A stretch of 42,291 nucleotides of DNA from Altererythrobacter sp. (GTDB lineage: Bacteria; Pseudomonadota; Alphaproteobacteria; Sphingomonadales; Sphingomonadaceae). Where the stretch lies: the NCBI GenBank assembly GCA_013002295.1, contig JABDKI010000041.1, forward strand, positions 1 to 42,291. Direction: 5' to 3'. Within the stretch, counting starts at the first letter, position 1. Every line of letters begins with the position of its first letter. Below are positions 8,096-16,329 of the stretch, piece after piece. Position numbers and translations under genes: made by a program. The notes below the pieces were generated by a model. The model searched no databases, had not been told where the DNA came from, and saw nothing but the letters and a program-made list of their open reading frames with translations.

Positions 8096-9907
8096 GTGAG
8101 CAATGATCTGGCAAGTGATTGCTTCCGGCCACGCCTCGCGTTGCGGTTCGGGATTACGGGGCATCGGCCACCGCGGCTAAAGTCAGAACATCACCAGCAT
8201 GTCCGCGATCACTGCGCGCAGTTGTTCGAACTGGCTGCCAAATCGCTCTCTGACATTGTCGAAGAGCATCCCGGCATTTTTTCATCTGAGCCGGCCGAAA
8301 CTGTACTAGTTTCATCGCTCGCAGAAGGAGCAGACGTTCTTGCTGCGGAAGCTGCGCTGGGAAGCGGTGTCCGTTTGGCTGCATGTTTGCCATTTCCCGC
8401 CGAAGTATATGCAAAAGACTTCGGTGAAGTTGAATGGCGCAGCACGTCCTCTTTGCTTGATCAGGCGCAATCGGCCATGGCGCTGGCTGACTTCAATGGC
8501 GGTGACGAGGCGGCATATGAACACGCCGGGCGCCTCGTTCTCTCGCAATCGGATATATTGATCGCGGTTTGGGATGGAGAAGCCGCGCGCGGTAGAGGAG
8601 GGACCACGCAAGTTATTGCAGAAGCGGTCGCTCTGCATCAGCCGGTCATCCATATCGATGCCTCCGGAAAATCGCCTCCTGAATTGCTGTGGAGCGGTTT
8701 GCACGATGTTGTGCCAGACCGCCCGTCATTGGACGGCGTAGAGCGAACCGACGCGAAAGAAGCGTTGCCGCGACTGATCCACGCGCTTTGCGCACCGCCT
8801 TCAGGAGAGGAGCAGGCTGCGCTTAGAAAATTCGTTCAACCGCATCCCGACAGAAGTGAACGCCATTTTGCGTGGCCGGCGCTTTTGGCTGCAACAGGCG
8901 CTAAGAAGTTGCGCAAAACCTCTTTTCACCCTCCGAAACCGAGCGACAGCGTGGAATCTTTGCGCAATCATGTGGGGGCTTTCGCGGGGCAAGAGCGTTT
9001 TGGGGCACAATTGACTGAAGAGGTTGCGCGCCGGTTTGGACGGGCAGATGCCGAAGCGGGCTATTTCGCGCTGCGTTTCCGATCAAGTTTTGTGGCCAAT
9101 TTTGCCTTGGCTGGTCTCGCGGTCATGCTAGCCTTGTCAGGGCTGTTGTTCCCCGACGGGAAGAAATGGCTGATAACGGCTGAGTTGATCGTCATTCTGG
9201 TGATTATCATCAACACGCACGGAGCCAACCGGTCAAATCTCCACCAGCAATGGCTAAATCTGCGCCACCTGGCAGAGCGACTGAGGCTGCTGGCCATGTC
9301 TGCGACGCTTGGGCAACTTTCTCTTAGAGCGGTGGAAGATGGCACAACGCAACCTGGCTGGGTTAGTTGGTACGCCAGAGCGACCGCGCGAGAATTGGGG
9401 CTGGCGGGTCAAACATACGACCAAGCCTACCTCACTAAGGTACGCGCATCGATGCTGGAGCTCATTGATGATCAGGCGAGTTATCACGAAGCGAATGCGC
9501 ATTCGATGCATCACGCCAATCATGCGCTGCACCGGATGGGCGACGCGTTTTTCGTCGGCACGATTCTGGCCTGCCTTGCCTATCTTGGCACAGCAATTTT
9601 TGTTGGCAAGCCGGGCAACCTCGGCCCCTTCGGCGTGACAGAATTGGTCACTTTTGCAACCGCACTTTTTCCGGCTCTCGCTGCAGCGCTCTACGGCATC
9701 AGGATGCAGGGCGATTTCGCTGCGACAAGCGAACGATCAACGGTCATCGCCCGACAACTTGCTCAGCTGCGCAGCGCGATCGAGCGCGATCCACTAAGTT
9801 ACGAACGGCTGATTGATCGTTCGCGCAGGCTTGGCGAGATCATGCTGGCTGAAATCCACCAGTGGCGCTTGCACTATGAGACGCGTCCACTGAGCCTTCC
9901 GGGTTGA
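8096..9907 (+). CDS. SLOG-domain protein with SLATT-like multi-span membrane domain
   Basis: The frame is open from 8000 (635 aa). GTG 8096 is preferred because GGGGGA lies 9 nt upstream and the SLOG core then starts within about 15 residues; ATG 8063 is an alternative. The N-terminal third has RFGITGHRPPRL, VSSLAEGADVLAAEAAL and SDILIAVWDGEAARGRGGT, matching the Rossmann-like SLOG superfamily that binds nucleotides. The C-terminal half has four hydrophobic spans (ORF residues about 363-383, 390-408, 515-537, 544-566). Between the pairs, HQQWLNLRHLAERLRLLA resembles the conserved W-R-AE-LR helix of SLATT/DUF4231 proteins. In that literature such pairs are proposed nucleotide-sensing, pore-forming defence effectors. 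The gene stands alone, with no nucleotide cyclase beside it. The domain assignments are by eye. Confidence 0.75.
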   Translation: MSNDLASDCFRPRLALRFGITGHRPPRLKSEHHQHVRDHCAQLFELAAKSLSDIVEEHPGIFSSEPAETVLVSSLAEGADVLAAEAALGSGVRLAACLPFPAEVYAKDFGEVEWRSTSSLLDQAQSAMALADFNGGDEAAYEHAGRLVLSQSDILIAVWDGEAARGRGGTTQVIAEAVALHQPVIHIDASGKSPPELLWSGLHDVVPDRPSLDGVERTDAKEALPRLIHALCAPPSGEEQAALRKFVQPHPDRSERHFAWPALLAATGAKKLRKTSFHPPKPSDSVESLRNHVGAFAGQERFGAQLTEEVARRFGRADAEAGYFALRFRSSFVANFALAGLAVMLALSGLLFPDGKKWLITAELIVILVIIINTHGANRSNLHQQWLNLRHLAERLRLLAMSATLGQLSLRAVEDGTTQPGWVSWYARATARELGLAGQTYDQAYLTKVRASMLELIDDQASYHEANAHSMHHANHALHRMGDAFFVGTILACLAYLGTAIFVGKPGNLGPFGVTELVTFATALFPALAAALYGIRMQGDFAATSERSTVIARQLAQLRSAIERDPLSYERLIDRSRRLGEIMLAEIHQWRLHYETRPLSLPG

Positions 9908-9942
9908 ACCCTTCAAGGCATTAACTGTGATTGGTTAGGCGC

Positions 9943-10719
9943 TTAGGCGCTACATCCCTTGCATGCTGCATCCTTTGCGATGGTGAGGGTGCGCATGCCG
10001 GGTTTCATCCCGTCCAAAATGTGCAGCTTGCCGAATTGCGGATCGCCAAACGCGCTCACCCCTTGGAGCAGCGCGCGCACGGCCTGCATTGCGCCGAAAG
10101 TGCCGGCCCATCCGGCCATTGCGCCCAGCATTCCGTCCTCAGCGCAGGTGTCGCAGTCTTCTGCGTCGAAAGCGTCACCTACGAAACAGCGATAGCAGGG
10201 CTGGCCAGGCAAGTGGCCTGCAAAGGCACCGACTTGACCCTGAAAGCGACCCACGGCGGCGCTGAGCAACGGAACTCCTGCAGCAACAGACGCATCTGAT
10301 ACGGCGAGCCGGGTGGCAAAATTATCTGTCCCGTCAAACACAAGATCAGCGTCGCCGATCAGAGCCCCAGCGTTGTCCGAACCAATGCGGGTGTCGCTGA
10401 TCTCGACCTGCAAGGTTTCGTCAAAGTTGGCGAGCCAGCGTCGCGCACTGGTGGCCTTGCCATGGCCGACATCACGGCTGGTGAAGATCGTCTGGCGCTG
10501 CAGATTGCTGGCATCGACTGCATCGTCATCGATCAGAGTGAAGCGCCCGATCCCGGTTGCAGCGAGATATTGCAGGGCAGGGGAGCCAATGCCGCCAAGG
10601 CCTACGACCACAATATGTTTCTGCGTCAGCGCGACCTGCCCAGCGCCGCCGATCTCCGGCAATACAATATGGCGCGCAAAACGGTCCAAACGCTGTGGAG
10701 AGAGCGGTGCAGAAGTCAT
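9943..10719 (-). CDS. ThiF/MoeB/HesA family E1-like adenylyltransferase
   Basis: The product is 258 aa. RYxRHIVLPEIGG-type start, then VVVGLGGIGSPALQYLA (ATP-binding glycine loop near residues 37-52), IDDDAVDASNLQRQ and DGTDNFATR are the MoeB/ThiF core. A CxxC pair near the middle (CYRC) and another at the C-terminus (CKGC) fit the structural zinc site. The family adenylates the C-terminal glycine of a ubiquitin-like sulfur carrier (MoaD or ThiS) for molybdopterin or thiamine synthesis. No carrier gene is adjacent, so moeB and thiF cannot be told apart here. It follows dnaA on the same strand after a 97-nt spacer that holds an unusual repeat array, and converges on the SLOG gene. Confidence 0.9.
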   Translation of the reverse strand: MTSAPLSPQRLDRFARHIVLPEIGGAGQVALTQKHIVVVGLGGIGSPALQYLAATGIGRFTLIDDDAVDASNLQRQTIFTSRDVGHGKATSARRWLANFDETLQVEISDTRIGSDNAGALIGDADLVFDGTDNFATRLAVSDASVAAGVPLLSAAVGRFQGQVGAFAGHLPGQPCYRCFVGDAFDAEDCDTCAEDGMLGAMAGWAGTFGAMQAVRALLQGVSAFGDPQFGKLHILDGMKPGMRTLTIAKDAACKGCSA

Positions 10720-10726
10720 GGGACAA

Positions 10727-10780
10727 GCTGTTTACAGCCTGTGCACAGCCTGTCGACAGCCCTGTGAATAGAGCTGTCGA
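10727..10780. repeat. Tandem 11-12 bp TGT-N2-ACA array between dnaA and thiF-like gene
   Basis: Three consecutive 11-bp units CTGTTTACAGC, CTGTGCACAGC and CTGTCGACAGC, each a TGT-NN-ACA palindrome, are followed by two degenerate copies (TGTGAATAG and TGTCGATCA). The TGT triplets begin at 10729, 10740, 10751, 10763 and 10775, so they repeat every 11-12 bp on one helix face. Read as 9-mers they also resemble weak DnaA boxes (TGTGGATAA). An ATTTCA-TGT-TGAAAT hairpin lies beside it at about 10791-10805. Confidence 0.6.
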
Positions 10781-10816
10781 TCAATCCGGGCATTTCATGT
10801 TGAAATTGTGTGCGAA

Positions 10817-12280
10817 TTAACTCTCTAGCTGGCGCAAGAGGCTGCGTACGTCGCCGTCCATATCCGCATCGCGTTTGCGCAAATCTTCGATCAGGCGCAC
10901 TGCGTGGATAACCGTCGAGTGATCGCGACCACCAAACTTGCGGCCGATTTCAGGATAGCTGCGCGGCGTGAGAACTTTCGACAGATACATCGCTACCTGA
11001 CGCGGGCGAACCACGGCACGCGCGCGGCGCTTGGATGACATCTCGCTGCGGTCGATCCGATAGAATTGGCAAACCGTCCGCTGGATTTCGTCGATCGTGA
11101 TCCGGCGTCGATTAGCCGACAGGATATCGGTCAATTGTTCTTCCGCAAGATTCAGCGAAACTTCTTGTCCCGTCAGCTGGGCATAGGCGATCAGCTTGTT
11201 AAGGCCGCCCACCAGCTCGCGCACATTGCGTGTGATCGTGCGAGCGAGAAAATCGACCACATCGTCCGGCACGTTCAGAGGCGCGAAACGCGACAGTTTG
11301 GAGACGAGGATCTTGCGACGCAGTTCTATATCGGCGGGCTGAATATCTGCCACCAAGCCCATCGACAAACGGCTCAAGAGACGTGGCTCCACCCCGTCTA
11401 GCGCTTGGGGTGCACGGTCAGCAGCGAATACCAGGCGCTTGCCTTCAGCGAGCAGCGCATCAATCGTGTAGAGCAGCTCTTCCTGAGCGCTCGCCTTACC
11501 AATAATGAATTGGATGTCGTCCACCAGCAGCAGATCAAAACTGCGCAGGCGCGCTTTGAATTCGATCATCTGGTTAGCTTTGAGCGCCTGGACAAACTCG
11601 ACCATGAAACGCTCTGCGCTGCAGTAAAATATGCGCGCGCGGGGGTGCGCCTGAAGATAAGCGTGACCGATAGCGTGCAGCAGGTGCGTTTTGCCCTGGC
11701 CGGTCGCGGCCTTGAGATAAAGCGGCGAGAACTGCGGCTGCTCGGTTGCGGCCATGCGCTCTGCGGCATTCTTGCCCAAAATGTTGGTTTCACCGGTTAC
11801 GAAGGCGGCAAACGTCAGTGAGGGGTCAAGGCCCACGGAACTGGTGAAGCCAGCTTCGCCAATGGTTCCAGCTGCAACTGCGATGGCGCTGGTGTCCGCA
11901 TCATTTGCAGGGCGACGGCCATTGTCGAGCATCAGCTCAGGCAGTTGGCGACGGCCCGGGTGAACAGAGATGCGTACCTTGCGAACTTCGCTGCGCACAA
12001 TCTTCCAGGCGAGCTGCAAGCGGTCATGAAAACGATCATTGACCCAGTTAGCGCTGAATTCGGTCGGGAGGAAAAGATCGAGTGTGCCCGATTCCTTGCA
12101 TACACTGCCCAGCTGGATTGGTTTTATCCATTGGCTGTGCAGTTGGTGGCCCAAATCCTTGCGCAGGCCCTGGCTAATGTCAGCCCAGTCTGCAGCCAAG
12201 TTTACGGCTTCTGCATCTTCCATCAAATCTTCATCGATCTTGCGCTTTGTCGAACTGCCATTGTCATTATTTTGCGCCAT
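10817..12280 (-). CDS. dnaA: Chromosomal replication initiator DnaA
   Basis: The product is 487 aa from ATG 12280 (MAQNNDNGS); the track start at 12400 adds a basic stretch unlike DnaA. Domain I is the ADWADISQGLRKDLGHQLHSQWIKPI region. The AAA+ domain has Walker A in AATGQGKTHLL (Lys about 197), Walker B in LLLVDDIQFIIGK and the arginine-finger box PRLLSRLSMGL. Domain IV has the DnaA signature GGRDHSTVIHAV in the box-binding helix-turn-helix. DnaA-ATP binds DnaA boxes and melts the origin. The first glycine of the P-loop is alanine here, which is unusual for the family. Upstream is rpsT in the same direction. Three GANTC methylation motifs lie between rpsT and dnaA, as in CcrM-regulated alphaproteobacterial dnaA promoters. 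Confidence 0.97.
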   Translation of the reverse strand: MAQNNDNGSSTKRKIDEDLMEDAEAVNLAADWADISQGLRKDLGHQLHSQWIKPIQLGSVCKESGTLDLFLPTEFSANWVNDRFHDRLQLAWKIVRSEVRKVRISVHPGRRQLPELMLDNGRRPANDADTSAIAVAAGTIGEAGFTSSVGLDPSLTFAAFVTGETNILGKNAAERMAATEQPQFSPLYLKAATGQGKTHLLHAIGHAYLQAHPRARIFYCSAERFMVEFVQALKANQMIEFKARLRSFDLLLVDDIQFIIGKASAQEELLYTIDALLAEGKRLVFAADRAPQALDGVEPRLLSRLSMGLVADIQPADIELRRKILVSKLSRFAPLNVPDDVVDFLARTITRNVRELVGGLNKLIAYAQLTGQEVSLNLAEEQLTDILSANRRRITIDEIQRTVCQFYRIDRSEMSSKRRARAVVRPRQVAMYLSKVLTPRSYPEIGRKFGGRDHSTVIHAVRLIEDLRKRDADMDGDVRSLLRQLES

Positions 12281-12627
12281 TCCCCAACCCAATACCTCTT
12301 TATCCTCGGAGTCGACCCGAGGTTGCATTTTTGCCCAAAACTTGGCCAAGCTTCGCCATTGCGCGGAGTCACCTTCTCTGCGCTTTGCCCCTGTGTCCAA
12401 AACTGTAAATGTCCGAGATGTCCCGCCTCAGACAGCTATGTTTTATGAAGCTCTAACGCTTAAGCGCAAGGACGTTTTCGTAAAAAAAGCGAAATATTTC
12501 GGTTGACTCGGCTCTAACCCGCAGGCTTGCGTTGATGTCGTTGATATACCTACATTTTCGCGATTTGAGCGATGCGAATCGTGGAAAGTCCTAGGTTTAG
12601 CGCTATCGGCCTTGTCGCACGCCGCGC
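12281..12627. other. dnaA upstream region with three GANTC sites
   Basis: This stretch of about 347 bases has no gene. GANTC motifs sit at 12309-12313, 12366-12370 and 12505-12509. A CCTCGG-N7-CCGAGG hairpin at about 12305-12323 would fall in the dnaA leader just before an unusual GGGTTGGGGA ribosome site. An A/T-rich block (about 12476-12500) may hold the promoter. No consensus DnaA box (TTATCCACA) was seen in it. Confidence 0.5.
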
Positions 12628-12664
12628 AAAACAAAAGGGCCGCACCCGTATCGGGCCGGCCCTT
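12628..12664 (-). terminator. Terminator after rpsT
   Basis: On the minus strand AAGGGCCG pairs with CGGCCCTT (8 bp), with an inner CCCG/CGGG helix, followed by TTGTTTT. It lies 51 nt past the rpsT stop and isolates rpsT from dnaA. Confidence 0.8.
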
Positions 12665-12714
12665 GTGCATGTTTCACGCAATTCCGAAGCGCCGTTTGAC
12701 GCCTCAACGCCGAA

Positions 12715-12975
12715 TCAAAGTGCAGCGACTCGCTTCGAGAGGCGCGACATCTTGCGAGCAACTGTGTTCTTGTGCATCACGCCGCGAGCAACGCCGCGCG
12801 CCATTTCAGGCTGTGCAGCTTTCAAAGCTTCGGCTGCCGCCGCCTTGTCGCCTGCTTCGCATGCTGTTTCGACTTTCTTGACGAAACCACGGATACGGCT
12901 GACGCGCGCGGTGTTTACGTCCGCGCGGCGATTGTTGCGACGAATGCGCTTCTTTGCTTGTGGCGAATTGGCCAT
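12715..12975 (-). CDS. rpsT: 30S ribosomal protein S20
   Basis: The product is 86 aa from ATG 12975 ([14 protein letters not shown]); the track start at 13002 adds nine residues not found in S20. It is strongly basic and all-helical with a typical S20 ending ([13 protein letters not shown]). It binds 16S rRNA early in small-subunit assembly. The length is normal for the family. It lies between mutM and dnaA on the same strand, a common alphaproteobacterial order, and has its own strong terminator downstream. Confidence 0.97.
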   Translation of the reverse strand: MANSPQAKKRIRRNNRRADVNTARVSRIRGFVKKVETACEAGDKAAAAEALKAAQPEMARGVARGVMHKNTVARKMSRLSKRVAAL

Positions 12976-13115
12976 GTTTGTCCTTGCTTCTCGATCACCC
13001 AACGTGACCGGATCTGAATTATCTAGTGTGTTCGAAAACGGCGATTCACTGCCGGAAAGGCGCGCACATAGTCCTGCCCTCGCGAATCGTCAACCTATTC
13101 TGGGGGAGTGATAGC

Positions 13116-13931
13116 CTACTTTTGGCACCTGGCGCAGAACCATGTGCTGCGTCCGCCTTGAGCAAAGCGGCGGATGATGCCGCCATCTTCGCGGCGGCAA
13201 GCTTCTCCCTCGCGTCCATAGACATCAAAGCGTGTGGCAAAATAGCCGAGTTCGCCATCCGGTGCAGCGTAATCGCGCAAGGTAGAGCCGCCATCATGGA
13301 TCGATTGAGTGAGCACTTCCTTGATATGCGGAACAAGCCGATCAAGCTGGGGCCTGGTCACTTTGCCGCCAGCCTTGCGGGGATGAATCCCCGCGCGCCA
13401 AAGTGCTTCGCACACATATATATTGCCGAGACCCGCCACGATCCGCTGGTCGAGCAGGCAAAGCTTGATGGCTTGCTTGCGGTCTCTGAGCGCGGCCTTG
13501 AGATAGGCAGGGTCGAGATCCTCACTCAGCGGCTCTGGCCCCAAGGCGGCAAACGGCGCCCATTCGCCCAGCGCATCTGTCGCGATCAGATCAACCGAAC
13601 CAAAGCGGCGCGGATCGCACAGGGCAAAATGATGGCCACCTGACTCCATGATCAGGTGGTCGTGTTTGTCTGGCTTGGCCGGATCGATCCGCCACCGGCC
13701 GCTCATGCCCAGATGGAAAACCATCGTCTGATCGCGGTCGGTATGGATCAGGCCATATTTTGCGCGGCGCGACAGGCCGGTTACGGTTGCGCCGGTCATC
13801 ACTTGAACCAGCCCATCCGGAAATGGCCGGCGCAAATTGGGTCGATTGAGCACCAAGCGATCGATCCTTGCGCCATCAAGGAACCGGGTAAGCCCGCGAA
13901 CCGTTGTCTCTACTTCTGGAAGTTCAGGCAT
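13116..13931 (-). CDS. mutM: Formamidopyrimidine-DNA glycosylase (Fpg/MutM)
   Basis: The product is 271 aa and starts MPELPEVETTVRGL, with the catalytic Pro2 and Glu3. LSRRAKYGLI holds the essential beta-hairpin lysine. The helix-two-turn-helix region LDQRIVAGLGNIYVCEALW follows. It excises 8-oxoguanine and formamidopyrimidines and cleaves the strand by beta/delta-elimination. The C-terminal zinc finger normally has CxxC-x16-CxxC. Here the first pair reads CRRE, so the second cysteine is replaced by glutamate while FCARC is intact. This may be a lineage variant with Glu or Asp as ligand rather than a broken gene, because the rest is canonical. The gene is divergent from ubiE and upstream of rpsT. 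Confidence 0.96.
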   Translation of the reverse strand: MPELPEVETTVRGLTRFLDGARIDRLVLNRPNLRRPFPDGLVQVMTGATVTGLSRRAKYGLIHTDRDQTMVFHLGMSGRWRIDPAKPDKHDHLIMESGGHHFALCDPRRFGSVDLIATDALGEWAPFAALGPEPLSEDLDPAYLKAALRDRKQAIKLCLLDQRIVAGLGNIYVCEALWRAGIHPRKAGGKVTRPQLDRLVPHIKEVLTQSIHDGGSTLRDYAAPDGELGYFATRFDVYGREGEACRREDGGIIRRFAQGGRSTWFCARCQK

Positions 13932-14035
13932 GTTTGTTTGTGTAACCTATGTGCCCAAGGAGATCAGGCTTTCAAATCAGAAATGCCCCATAACACCCTT
14001 TGCCATGCTCGCAATTCATCCTAAGGCGCCCCGCT

Positions 14036-14767
14036 ATGACTGATAAGGTTTCTTTCGGCTACGAAGATGTCGATCCACAAGAGAAGACGCAGCGTGTTGG
14101 TGCGGTCTTTTCCAATGTCGCGCGCAAATATGACATAATGAATGATGCCATGTCTGGAGGTATGCACCGGGTCTGGAAGGACAGGTTCGTTCGCCGGGTC
14201 AAACCGCAGCCGGGCGAAGCCACTCTGGACATGGCAGGCGGCACAGGCGACATCGCCTTTCGCATGGCCGCACGCGGGGCCGAGGTTGTGGTTGCTGACA
14301 TCAATCAGGACATGCTCGACGTCGGTATCGAACGCGCGATGGAGCGCGGGATTGATGGCCTGTCATGGTCGTGCCAGAATGCCGAAACGTTGAGTTACCC
14401 GGCAAACCAGTTTGACGCTTACACCATTGTGTTTGGCATTCGGAACGTGACACATATCGACAAGGCCCTGGTTGAGGCGCACCGCGTGCTGCGGCCCGGC
14501 GGTCGCTTCTACTGCATGGAATTCGGCACGACCGACTGGCCAGGCTTCAAAGAGATCTACGATTTATATTCGCACCAGATCATGCCCAAGCTGGGTAAGG
14601 CGATCGCCGATGACGAAGACAGTTACCGTTATCTGGCAGAGTCAATCCGCCGCTTCCCGCTTGCGCATGTATTCGAAGCTATGATCAAGGATGCGGGTTT
14701 CAGAAATACGCGCGTCGAGAAGATTTTGGGCGGGGCCGTGAACATCCATTCGGGCTGGAAAGTGTAG
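14036..14767 (+). CDS. ubiE: Demethylmenaquinone/ubiquinone C-methyltransferase UbiE
   Basis: The product is 243 aa from ATG 14036 (MTDKVSFGYEDV); the track start adds 12 residues. The N-terminal ARKYDIMNDAMSGGMHRVWK is a UbiE family signature. LDMAGGTGDIAFRMA near residue 63 is the S-adenosylmethionine site, and FGIRNVTHIDKALVEAHRVLRPGG is the second family block. It methylates the benzoquinol ring carbon in ubiquinone synthesis. ubiB begins 2 nt after its stop, so the two form an operon for one pathway. It is divergent from mutM with a spacer of about 104 nt. Confidence 0.96.
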   Translation: MTDKVSFGYEDVDPQEKTQRVGAVFSNVARKYDIMNDAMSGGMHRVWKDRFVRRVKPQPGEATLDMAGGTGDIAFRMAARGAEVVVADINQDMLDVGIERAMERGIDGLSWSCQNAETLSYPANQFDAYTIVFGIRNVTHIDKALVEAHRVLRPGGRFYCMEFGTTDWPGFKEIYDLYSHQIMPKLGKAIADDEDSYRYLAESIRRFPLAHVFEAMIKDAGFRNTRVEKILGGAVNIHSGWKV

Positions 14768-14769
14768 GG

Positions 14770-16329
14770 GTGACAAGACCCTCAACCCATATCTGGCGCT
14801 TGCTCAAGTGGGGGCGCAAGCTCGCAAAGCATGGCGCTTTGCGCGGGATCGAAGCCGATCCTAACGCGCCGGTGCAGGTCAAACGATTGGTTCGGCTTGC
14901 GCGTATTGGCACATTCCAGCCTACGACGCCTGACTATGCAACCGCGTTCAAGGCTATTGGACCAGCGGCGATCAAGCTGGGGCAAACGCTGGCCACACGG
15001 CCCGATTTGGTGGGCGAGGAGGCCGCACACAATCTGCTCGGATTACAGGACGATTTGCCGCCGGTCGCTTTCAGCGAGATTGAAGCGTCGATCGCGGCCA
15101 CTTTTGAAAAGCCGCTGAGCGAGCTGTTTCAGGAAATCGACCCCAAGCCAGTCGGCGCCGCATCCATCGCGCAGGTTCACCGCGCGGTGACAAGCGACGG
15201 CCGCAAGGTTGCCTTGAAGGTGTTGCGCCCCGGCATTCGCGAACAGTTCGCGCGGGATATCGAGACCTATGAATGGGCCGCTGCGCATTTGGAGGCATTG
15301 GGCAGTGACGAAGCGCGCCGGCTGCGTCCGCAGCTTACCATTGCCAATTTCAAACGCTGGACCAATCGCGAGCTTGATCTGCGGCGTGAGGCCGCGTCCG
15401 CTTCCGAGCTTGCGGAGAATATGAAAGGCTTTGCGGGTTACCGTGTCCCGGAAATCGACTGGGATCGCACCAATGGCCGGGTGATGACAGTCGAATGGAT
15501 CGACGGCACAAAGATCAGCAAAGTCGAGGAGCTGAAGGCCAAGGGCCATGACATGGACGAACTGGCGAACCGGCTGGTTCTGGCGTTCCTGACGCAGGCG
15601 ATTAGCGGCGGCTATTTCCATGCAGACATGCATCAGGGCAATCTGTTCGTCGAAGATGACGGCACGATTGCCGCGATTGACTTTGGCATCATGGGACGGA
15701 TCGATCGCCGTGCGCGCCAATGGTTGGCGGAGATATTGTATGGCCTAACCACGGGCAATTACCGGCGTGTGGCGGAAATCCATTTTGAAGCGCAATATGT
15801 GCCGAGCTATCACTCGGTTGACGAATTCGCGACCGCCCTGCGCGCGGTTGGGGAGCCAATGCGCGGCAAGCCAGTGAAGGAATTGAGCGTCGGGCAAATG
15901 CTTGATGGCTTATTTGCGATCACCCGCGACTTTGACATGCAGACACAGCCGCATTTGCTGCTGCTGCAAAAGACCATGGTAATGGTTGAGGGGATCGCGA
16001 CGCAGCTCAATCCCGAAATCAACATGTGGGACACGTCTGCGCCCTATGTGCGCAATTGGGTGCGCGATGAGCTTGGCCCCGAAGCGGCGCTGGCCGACGC
16101 TGTGAAAGAGAATTTCTCGACCTTGCTCAAGCTACCCGATTTGCTGCGCCGGATGGATGAGAAATTCCCGGCCAAAGGCGGTGCGCCAGAAGCGCCCCCG
16201 CTGCCGGAAATCGAGCTGATCGTCGGGCCCACTGCGCCCAAGCGACGCAGCTGGCTGGGCTATGTCGCTGCAGCCGCGGCCGGAGCAGGCGTGCTTTACG
16301 GCGCGACGATGCTCGGCTGGATTGCTTAG
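14770..16329 (+). CDS. ubiB: Ubiquinone biosynthesis protein UbiB (atypical kinase-like ATPase)
   Basis: The product is 519 aa with a GTG start 2 nt after ubiE. It has the KxGQ motif (IKLGQTLATRPD near residue 68), the alanine-rich loop GAASIAQVHRA (about 130), HADMHQGNLF (about 283) and AIDFGIMGRID (about 302) of the UbiB/ADCK atypical kinases. A C-terminal hydrophobic span (about 493-515) anchors it in the inner membrane. The family is needed for coenzyme Q synthesis, probably as an ATPase that helps present lipid intermediates to the Ubi complex. The stop codon overlaps the convergent DUF4345 gene's stop (TTAG). Confidence 0.96.
   Translation: MTRPSTHIWRLLKWGRKLAKHGALRGIEADPNAPVQVKRLVRLARIGTFQPTTPDYATAFKAIGPAAIKLGQTLATRPDLVGEEAAHNLLGLQDDLPPVAFSEIEASIAATFEKPLSELFQEIDPKPVGAASIAQVHRAVTSDGRKVALKVLRPGIREQFARDIETYEWAAAHLEALGSDEARRLRPQLTIANFKRWTNRELDLRREAASASELAENMKGFAGYRVPEIDWDRTNGRVMTVEWIDGTKISKVEELKAKGHDMDELANRLVLAFLTQAISGGYFHADMHQGNLFVEDDGTIAAIDFGIMGRIDRRARQWLAEILYGLTTGNYRRVAEIHFEAQYVPSYHSVDEFATALRAVGEPMRGKPVKELSVGQMLDGLFAITRDFDMQTQPHLLLLQKTMVMVEGIATQLNPEINMWDTSAPYVRNWVRDELGPEAALADAVKENFSTLLKLPDLLRRMDEKFPAKGGAPEAPPLPEIELIVGPTAPKRRSWLGYVAAAAAGAGVLYGATMLGWIA

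Noticed and set aside
8096-10719. SLOG gene plus E1-like gene as a two-gene defence system
   Set aside because: The E1-like protein has the MoeB/ThiF zinc cysteines and full length, is convergent rather than co-directional, and sits with dnaA, so it is most likely a housekeeping enzyme.
10903-10911. CGTGGATAA, a DnaA-box-like 9-mer inside dnaA
   Set aside because: It encodes the invariant V-I-H-A codons of the DnaA signature, so the match is forced by the protein sequence.
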